Assembly: GCA_007922195.1 (NCBI GenBank)
Contig: ML681969.1
Coordinates: 124,001-188,000, forward strand
Length of the DNA: 64,000 bases
Origin: Podocnemis expansa
Lineage: Eukaryota; Chordata; Testudines; Podocnemididae
Reading direction: 5' to 3'
Position numbers and translations under genes: made by a program. This document shows, one piece after another, positions 56,151 through 64,000 of this stretch. Every line of letters starts with the position of its first letter. Within the stretch, counting starts at the first letter, position 1. Under the pieces are notes generated by a model that made no database searches, had not been told where the DNA came from, and worked only from the letters and a program-made list of their open reading frames with translations.

Positions 56151-57277
56151 ATTACTTCTACTGAAGCAAAACATGAAATACTGTCTTTTGTGATATGCTA
56201 TGCTCTGATTGTTCCAAATCTGTCTGGGTTAGTTAAAGGGTAAAAGCTACCCTTAGCAAAAAAGAGACGTGTAAGAGAGGCCACTGCCTGTTTCAGCCTG
56301 GAAAAGACAAGACAAGAATAGGAGCTGCATAGCTCAGTGTGGAGTGATTGAGGCATTTGCCTTGCTCCCTGGTCCCATTGTCAAATGGTAGATCCAGCTG
56401 GCCTTCTTATGATGCCTTTCTTTGTTATTTTAATGGAAGAAGCTGTTTGCAGCTATTTCAGGTTTAAGAGCTGAAATCACTGAGAGAGGAAAACCCTCTC
56501 TCTGAGCTGAATCACTGAAGAGAAGGAACAGAGGGAGTGCATAACCAGCGGGTGGAGCTGGTAAACAGCGGGCAGAGCCAGTGGATGGTGAGAACGGCCA
56601 GCGGTGGGCTGGACAGTGTGAGTGACCAGCGGGTGGAGCTGGCAGACAATGGGTGGAGTCAGCCACTGGTGAGAGCAGAGCATGAGTGACCAGGGGTTGG
56701 AGCCGGTAGCCAGTGGGCAGAGCCAAGGGACAATGCTAGTGGATGGAGTGAGTGACCAGTGGTTGGTGCTGGCAGACAGCTGGAATGAAAGACACTCCCT
56801 ACATACTGTGGGGTTTGTTGGGAGCCTGTTTTGCACTGATTCTCCAGGTCGTGCTGGGTTTGCTATTGAGTTCACATGTGCTTTTATGCTGTGTGGGATC
56901 ATGTTGGGAACCTGTTCTGCACTGATTTTCCAGATCAGTGCTGAATTTTGTTATTTGGCCTTTTACATTCTGTTTTTACTTCTATTAAAAGTTCTGTATG
57001 CTACACTCAGACTCATGCTTGCTCGCGGGGAAGCATTACCTCCTTGGGGTGCTCAGGAGATAGTGCATGATTTCCCAGAAATCTGGGTGGGGGCTTGAGC
57101 TGGTTGGTGGTGTTACATTATTTGGAAACCCCTAGATATAGAATCCAACCCTTGTCCTGCCATCTTGCCCTGGCAGAAGGGTTACAGACGTAAAATGGAT
57201 CTATACAATATAATAAGATAAAAAGGCTGCTCTCACCTCTAGCTCAAAACTGGTGTTTCCTGAGTCCAGGCCTTTTA
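56151..57277. other. Mostly unrecognised; possible tRNA-SINE head and minisatellite
   Basis: GCATAGCTCAGTGTGG at about 56327 resembles a tRNA A-box and may be a SINE head, without a clear tail. From about 56540 to 56780 a degenerate repeat of about 40 bp recurs (GACCAGCGGGTGGAGCTGG, AGACAATGGGTGGAG, GACCAGTGGTTGG). The 138-141-codon frames over it are not convincing genes. Confidence 0.45.
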
Positions 57278-57627
57278 GGCTATGTCCACACATACATCAT
57301 TATTTCAAAATAAGTTATTTTGAAATGAGTTAATTCGAATTAAGGGAAAGCCTGCTTTTGAAACAGCTGTTATTTCAAAATGGTTATTTTGAAATAAGGC
57401 CATTTGGATATGTTTCGAAACAGTTGTTTCGAAACAATGGTGTTGTTTCAAAACAACATGTCCAAATGGCGTTATTTCGAAATAACCATTTCGAAATAAC
57501 AGCCATTTTGAAATGAATGGGGTTTAAGCTGTTTCAAAATGACGGTTCTTATTTCGAAATGACAGAGCCTGTCATTTCAAAATAAGAAAACGTTGTGTGG
57601 ACATTCCGTTTTTTATTTTGAAACAAC
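57278..57627. mobile_element. TTTCGAAA-rich MITE, right end truncated
   Basis: Starts GGCTATGTCCACACATAC after TTA. The interior has ATTTCAAAATAAG, GTTTCGAAACAATGG and TTATTTCGAAATAACC palindromes. Compared with 55747-56150, the last 45 or so bases, including the right terminal inverted repeat, are missing after TATTTTGAAACAAC. Confidence 0.8.
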
Positions 57628-59007
57628 CCTCTCCTCAGCAAGAAAGAAAGTCCTTCAGAACTGAGGCCTGGATTTGGGTCATTTATGCTCTGTAGTGGGG
57701 ACCACTTGGACTCCAGTGTGAGATTTGGATCTAGCCGCGGGAGTGTCAGGACTCAATGAGATAGCAGCGGAAAGGTGGATGGCACGGGCAGATGTGTTTC
57801 TCGAGCACTGTCAGTGCCAGTTGCCTCAGAATGCCAGAAGCAGTTTTCTCTAGCTGTGCATGGCTTTGTTTGGGTCGGGTCTGCGTGCCACTGCTAAGGG
57901 GTTTCATTCTCTCTGACGATCTTCTAAAGGACACATTTCTGCTCCAGGGTCTTTGAAGTGGTGAGCAACCACCGGATGGTCTTCTGAACAAGGTGCAGAT
58001 GGAGGGGGAAATCTGAGAGAAGTCCTGCACTAAAGAAAGGATTTAAAACTGGGTACAGTCCATGCACTTGTTACAACCTGCCATGTTTGCAAGTAGCTCA
58101 CCAGGAGACTTTACAAATGCACTGAGTTACAAGAGAGATGGTACAGAGCTCAGAGCAGCACTTCACTGCCAAACCCTCGGTCATGACTGCTGACTCCTGT
58201 CCTTTAATTCTGACTTTAATCCCCATCGGGTAATTCCAGACTGACCAGTGACTGCTCTTTGTTGCCACGGAGACAAACAGCACCAGGAGATCAGAAGCTG
58301 CTTGAACCAAAGGGCTAACAGGCCCCAATCAGAAACCTGCCAGAGGCAGATCACTCATGGTCTGACTCTGGCAAATGCAGTCTGCCCTCAGCAGGGACCT
58401 GGTGGGAATGTGACTTGTCCTTGTCCAACAGAGCGGTGGTTTGGGAGCGTGCTGATACTCACCGCAGCCAGCCCACAGTGGCTCCCAGAGATCCCCAACA
58501 TGGGGTGAGTAGACGTCCCTGAACCAGAGCCGGATTAAGTCAAATGAGGGGATGAGTGATTCCTGTATGGGCCTCAAGCCCATCCACAAGCAAGGAGCTG
58601 GGTGGGTGGTTCTCAGAACAGCTATTTATACCCTGCACGGGGAATAGCAGCTCAGTCTGCCCAAGGCCACTTCATGGCATGGAGCTCTCCCCTGCCTGCT
58701 AGTGGTGAGAGACGCTCCAGTTCCAGCCCTACTTCTGCATTGCTCCAAACCTGCTCTTGGCTCCAGCTCCAAACTATGGCTCCAGTTGCTGGCCTGACTG
58801 CCACTACTCCAACCACTAGGCCACACTCTCCATATCTTGGTTTCTGTCACCCAAGAGCTATTGACCCCACCACCACCAGACACTAATTCCAGCCAGGCCA
58901 TGGGCACTCTTCCTGTGGGCACTGTGTTTTTGCTCTCTCAAATCCCAGAAGCCTTTGCGGTTATCTGTGAAGAAGGTAAGAAACTCCTACCCATTCTAAG
59001 TGTAGTA
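57628..59007. other. No gene recognised
   Basis: Frames of about 75-100 codons without known domains; GCCGGATTAAGTCAAATGAG at 58529-58548 may belong to a further MITE I cannot delimit. Confidence 0.4.
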
Positions 59008-59315
59008 TAGGGGTCAGCAATGTTTTCCAGCCCCCACACTATCCCCTTCCCCAACATTCAGCAGGTGTCAAAGGTGGGGTCAGGAAGGTGCCAGAGGCAG
59101 GGCCAGAAAGGGACAGGAGTTACATGTTCCTTTTCCCTGCTGACCCCACCCCGCCACCACCAGCTGAAGTGCGGGGCCAGCAGGGGACAGGAACTGTGCA
59201 GCGGGGCCAACAGGGGGAGCAGTCACAACACTGCTGGGCCAGTAATCCTGCGTGCCACTGTGCATAGACCCGTGTGCCCAGTTTGTCACACGTGCCAAGT
59301 GGTTGCCGACCCCTG
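59008..59315 (+). mobile_element. hAT-type MITE, GGTCAGCAACC family
   Basis: Starts TAGGGGTCAGCAATG and ends GGTTGCCGACCCCTG. Perfect 8-bp duplication GTGTAGTA at 59000-59007 and 59316-59323. The interior has GGGGCCAGCAGGGGACAGG-like words repeated twice. Confidence 0.93.
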
Positions 59316-59521
59316 GTGTAGTAATTACTGATCAGACCTTACCACTGGGCTAGGCAGTTGGCACCTGACTCCATGGGGGAGGAGGCCTAGAGCTGGGAAT
59401 CAGTGATAATAAGCCACTTGACACGCTGGCTAGATGGGGAAGCCAGTTACGAACCAGCATCTATAACAAAGCTGGAAAATTCCATAGAGCTCCTATCTAC
59501 CCCAGCCGTGAGGAATTAGAC

Positions 59522-59678
59522 CAGAAGTCTCAAATGCACAACCCGTGGGCAACATGCAGCCCCTAAAACTATTTCCTGAAGCCTGCAACAACACTTTTGT
59601 TACCGATATTTGCAATGTCGTCGTATGAAAAGGTAGTCCTCATGGGGCCCGTGTGGTGATTTGAGCTTGAGACCCCTG
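59522..59678 (+). mobile_element. hAT-type MITE, GGTCTCAAAC family
   Basis: Starts CAGAAGTCTCAAATGC and ends GAGCTTGAGACCCCTG. Perfect 8-bp duplication AATTAGAC at 59514-59521 and 59679-59686. Shorter than its relatives: the block before GTCCTCATG is deleted. Confidence 0.93.
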
Positions 59679-59686
59679 AATTAGAC

Positions 59687-62217
59687 CATTTGCAGTACTG
59701 ATATAGAGGAGGGATAGCCCTGAATTGAAACACAAAGGATGATGGCTGGACCACTGGGAAATCTCACCCGAGTATCTGAAATATCCACCCTCTGGCAGGG
59801 ATGAGGCTGAGCAAGGAATGTTCTCCTCAGCACACATGTGGATAGACCCAGGAGATCATTGCCTGAAGGGAAACATTGTCCTGACCTGTGGCTGGTGATC
59901 TGTGAGACACTCTGCAGAGATATTCTTGGGCCAAGAGCCCCTATTTCCTGCCCTTTGGATCCGAGGGACCCAGTGATGCCCTGTTCTTCAGGCATATCCC
60001 TGCAAGAGACAGAAGGCACCCACAGGTGTGAATGTGCATTCCCCATGCATCCCTGCATGTTCCCAGGTTCCCCAGATCTGAGAAGAAATCCTCAGAGACA
60101 ATTGAACAACCACGTTTCTCTGTGCCCATTCTGGGCACTCGTCCCAGGTTCACAGCCCTGACTCACTCTGAGCTGGATGTGTCACTCATGACACACAGAT
60201 CTGTGTGTGAGAGCCTTGATTCTCAAATACTCACATGTGGACAAGCAGAGTCTGTGTGACAGATGGTCCTGTCTGTTGTTAAAGTCTGTGGAGAAGATAA
60301 CTTCCCAAACTGACAGACCAGGGCATCCTCCAAGATTGCAGGGAAATGAGGCAAGTAAGCTGAGCCATCTCTGTGAAGTCAGAGACTCCAGGGTGTCAAC
60401 ACTGCCAGTTTCTCCCAAAGCCACATGGTAGTCCAGCCCAGTCAGCCCCTGAAAAGGTGTCCCACAATTGTGGAATGAGACGTGGATTACAAGGATTGAA
60501 AGGGTTAACAGGCACCTTAACCCAGTTAGGCCATGGATGACACCTGGAGGGGTGTTGCACACACCTGGTGATACGATCCAGTGCAGGATGCTGGGCCTGC
60601 TTAAAGAAGAGGGCAATGGAGAAGTGGACAGGGAGGAGAACCAGGTGAGAAGTAACAGGAGTTTCCTCTCCTGGGTTGAAGGCTGCGAGAAGCCTGATAG
60701 TCTGGGAAGCTTGGGCAAGAGGCAGGTTACCCTGAGCCAGGAGGAAGCTGGAAGCAGGGCTGGTGTTTGAGACTGAAGAAGGGCATTGCAGACAGAGAGG
60801 AAAGAACAAACTGCAGTCATCCTCTGATTGCCTACACCTGAGCATTTGAGTTTGCAATCCTCCACGGAGCTGGCCATGGTTTGACACCATGCCCACCATC
60901 TTGGTGTCTAGACATCAGTGCAGCATGCCTGGGCACACTAGAGAGCAAGCCGCCTTATCTCCGCCTGAGCTGCCCCTGGGGCTTTCCTAGGCCTCAGTTT
61001 CCGGGCCCATCAATCCACCAGCTTTCACCAGCAAGAAATTTGCTTTAAATGTGAGCAGCTCTCCCAAGCCAAGATAAATTCCTTCTCTTCTGCCTCACCA
61101 GCCCCCAGCCAGCCTTGCAGCCTCCCTCAGTCTTGCAAGAGACCCTGCTTCCCCACAGGCAAACACTTTCTGCAGTGGCGGCAGCACTTGTTTTGGAGGA
61201 GAGTGGACCACATTCCTGACGGGACAGATGCCAGTGTCCTCACTTCCTTAAAAGGGGTGGCTCATTGCTCCTGCCTCATCTGGCTTGTCTCAACACAGGG
61301 GGCCGCTGGCGGAAGGGGCTGGGAATCACTCAGCCTTGGCGGCAGGACTGGGCATGCCATTCTCCCCTCCCCCTTCTCCACATTCTCTGCTGGGGGTGCA
61401 GGGAACCAAAGGCCACCTTATCTGCATCATGTCCTTGGATAACTGAGTGCCAAGTGCCTGATAGAGCTGCACACAGCAGGACGGGTAGAAGCTCAGAAAG
61501 GCTCAAAGTTGGGGCCAGCTCTTTTGAGGAATGGCTAGCACAGCTGGACATCCAGTCGCTGTTTGGGAGCGTGCCTGCAGAGTGCCAGGGATGAGCAATT
61601 GCCAGTTGGTTTAGGGCAGCCAAAGCCTTTGTGGGCAGACGAAGCACCCGCAGAACCATGACCTTGGGCCTGTATTGCCTCTCCCATCTTCACAGGGAGA
61701 GGTGCCCCACTGGGCTTGCCAGAGAGGCAGCGGGGATAGAGAGGTGGGATCTCTCCCATTTGCTCTTCTGGGGCTGAACACTGACGGAGACAGCCACAGC
61801 CAGCCAGCTAAGCAGCTGCGGAGTGGGCTCTGCTCCCCTGAAACCAGCCAAGGGAATGCCTGCCTTCATACCACATGGTGTCATTGCCAGCTCTGCTGGA
61901 CGTATCCACGCTAGTTCAGATCCAGCTTGCTGCAGCACAGCACGATGGACTTGCCCCCACACACCTGCCTCAGGCCTCACACTGGATCATGCCGCTCATG
62001 GCACCACAACTACACTCCTGTTTCTAGTGCCCTAGGTGGCCTGCGCCTGCTCGTATTGGGAATCACCCCTCCCCCCCCAGCTCTAGTGCAGACGTACCTG
62101 GAGAAGAGACCATTTGTGTCTCCACAAGTCCCCTCTGGCACAAGACTGCATGACCTGCTGCAGTACTATAGCCATCCCTCTCTTCCTGCAGTCCCTGGCT
62201 TCGCTCACCACTCATCA
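59687..62217. other. No gene recognised
   Basis: Several frames of 100-230 codons exist, the longest at 60182-60877 minus, but none shows a known domain, Kozak start or splice context. No repeat boundaries found. Confidence 0.4.
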
Positions 62218-62225
62218 TACAGACC

Positions 62226-62349
62226 TAGGCTAACCAGCTCACAAGTGTGATAAATCAGGACAGTTGGTAGGGACTAATAGATGCCTATATAAGAAAAAGC
62301 CCCAAATATCAGGACTGTCCTTGTAAAAACAGGACATCTGCTCACCCTG
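62226..62349 (-). mobile_element. Small MITE, CAGGGTGACCAGATGTCC type
   Basis: The sequence (TAGGCTAACCAGCTCACAAG, CCCCAAATATCAGGACTGTC, CATCTGCTCACCCTG) is a decayed inverted copy of a small MITE very common in turtle DNA (consensus start CAGGGTGACCAGATGTCC). Flanks TACAGACC (62218-62225) and TACAGACT (62350-62357) form an 8-bp duplication with one mismatch. Confidence 0.88.
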
Positions 62350-62357
62350 TACAGACT

Positions 62358-64000
62358 AGTCCAGGCTCCTATGCACAGCCCTCTTCCCTATACACACTGA
62401 GCCTGTCACTCAGCACTGATTTTTTCACCAGAGGTCTCCCACCCAGTCCAACCCTGATTAGCCTCCAAGAGCTGCTGGAGTCCCAGCCGGTGCAAGCTGA
62501 ACCCCACCTTACCCCAGGGTGTTGCATTATCAGGGTCAGATGCAATAAACTGGGGGGGGCATCAAACCCTGGGAGGGGGCAGGGCTTTCTTTCGTTCCTC
62601 TCCCCCAGCATTCAGCCTGATCACTTCTAATAAATGGAACCTTGGCCCTGGCCATGAGTGACCACAACCTGCATCTTGGCGCCTCAGCCCTGGGATCCTT
62701 CGGGGAAGCTCACAGTGGCATGGCCTTTGGCTGGGTGCTGCCAGTGTGCCAGGAAAAGTGCCCATGGGTGTTCAAAAGTGAGTTGGAGATGAGGGACAGA
62801 CCAGCTATGTGTGTCCATGCTCATGTGTGTTATTGCAGAGACTCACCTCTCCTCCCCCTCCTCCCAGCCCCAGACAGCATCAGAGTGAAATCTTCCGCCT
62901 GCACGCCTGGCTGCAGCCATCACATCCCATCAGCGTCAGGCGGCTGTGAAGCACTTAGGGTCTACTCCCAGCGCCCTCACTTCACCAAGGAGAACTGCTT
63001 TTAGTGCACATGGAACTTCCTTGGACTGGTACAATTAAAGGGACATGCGCCGCTCCCTAGCACTCCCCCACCCCTTGGCACTCCTCCCCACTCTGCAAAC
63101 CTTCCTGCCTTAGCACCAGAACCCAATTCAGCTGGCTCAGCACCTCCCACTGTCAGGGGAAGTACAGATACATGGCTTGGCCTGGCCCCTCCCTGTGCCA
63201 CGCTTGGGGCACAGTCATTGATGCACCTCCAGGTTTGTTGACGTCCCCCAGAGTCCCTGCCTGCTCTTGGCTTGTTTCTTCACGGCAAGTGGCGCAATGC
63301 GCTAATCGGGCGTTAGTAACTCGCCCAGTCTCTAGGGCTTCCCTGCAGCAATGCTGCAACCTGGCATCACTCAGAAGGAGACATGAAATGTGCAGGGATC
63401 TCAGAAACCTGCAAACAGGGTCGCCCACCCATCAGCCTTCTCTTCCTGGGCTGTGCAGGGTTCTCAGTCAGCCCTAAGGACAGCAGGAGGCAATGCTAGC
63501 TACTAACAATTGATAGGTGCCTTCGCAGGAGACACACCAACTCTCTGAGCTTGCGGTCCAGATCATCAGCAGATGGGAGACAGAGCAAAGGGCTGTCGCT
63601 GTAACCTAGGGAAGGATCTCAGCCCCTAACTTTGAGAAAGAGTGAACATCTAAGAAAGGGACACGAACCAGTGAAAAAAGAGTGAATCAGCCAGGCACGC
63701 CAGCCACCTTCCCACTCACAGGCTGTGTGGACAGAACTTTGCCGGCCCCTGACCACTACATCCCACTGCATCCTACTGCTTACCTCCAAATCTGGGTTAA
63801 TCCGTCATGATGTTTGAGGGTGCTGCACAGATGTAGACACCAAGTGATGTGTTAAACCCAGGTCTTCATGACTCTTGAAACATTGCACAGCACGTTTCAC
63901 AAAGGAAAGGAGGAGTGTTAGTCGTGGAATCCTGGACAGATTCCAACATAGCTTACTGGTCTGCTGATGTAAATTCCCCATGCAATCTCAGCAAGATAAC
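62358..64000. other. No gene or element recognised
   Basis: Moderate GC, no CpG cluster, no splice-flanked exon and no inverted-repeat element that I can support. Confidence 0.4.

Noticed and set aside
60182..60877. 231-codon minus-strand frame
   Set aside because: No recognisable family, no CpG promoter, compositionally ordinary; overlapping frames on the other strand are also open. It cannot be excluded but is not supported.

Overview
The window is vertebrate nuclear DNA, from a non-avian sauropsid and most likely a turtle (a crocodilian is the main alternative). I base this on the repeats: CR1-clade LINEs, tRNA-derived SINEs with a CR1-like tail, an old MIR, many short hAT-type non-autonomous DNA transposons, PIF/Harbinger-like MITEs and Penelope-like elements (PLEs) with a GIY-YIG endonuclease. 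There are no bacterial operons, rRNAs or CRISPR arrays. Almost all long open frames are chance frames or decayed transposon genes.

Host genes. The clearest host signal is a CpG island at about 13.9-15.0 kb. It holds a minus-strand first coding exon (14237-14305, 23 codons) with a good Kozak context and a strong phase-0 splice donor. A possible hydrophobic internal exon lies on the same strand at 4247-4471, also phase 0, but its link to exon 1 is unproven. A smaller CpG-rich patch with a YY1-like motif lies at 12.2-12.36 kb. I could not name the gene.

Transposons, left to right. 1-14 kb: a likely intron with about a dozen hAT-type MITEs, several bounded by recognisable 8-bp target-site duplications (TSDs). 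15-18 kb: nearly featureless. 18-25 kb: PLE 3' ends, a CR1 copy with a readable reverse-transcriptase frame, an older LINE, two palindromic PLE insertions and a Harbinger-like MITE with TTA TSD. 25-31 kb: a TTTCGAAA-rich palindromic MITE and a dense hAT cluster including a 1.17-kb element. 31-38.8 kb: three PLE copies, one with a 310-residue frame (RT end plus GIY-YIG) nested in a MITE. 41.5-43.8 kb and 49.6-52.7 kb: two old CR1-clade LINEs that act as targets for younger hAT and PLE insertions, so their order of insertion can be read. 53.6-54.6 kb: a GC-rich hAT-like element with tandem units. 55.7-57.6 kb: two more TTTCGAAA MITEs. 59-64 kb: three small hAT MITEs in otherwise unannotated sequence.

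Most notable points: (1) three PLE insertions share one palindromic design in which the inverted arm lacks the last 35-40 nt of the 3' end; (2) a hAT-type MITE family with GC-rich tandem-repeat interiors occurs three times with 8-bp TSDs, and a similar tandem unit fills an unrelated Harbinger-like MITE; (3) an 11-bp TSD marks a PLE that splits a LINE reverse-transcriptase frame. All boundaries were read by eye and no database was searched.
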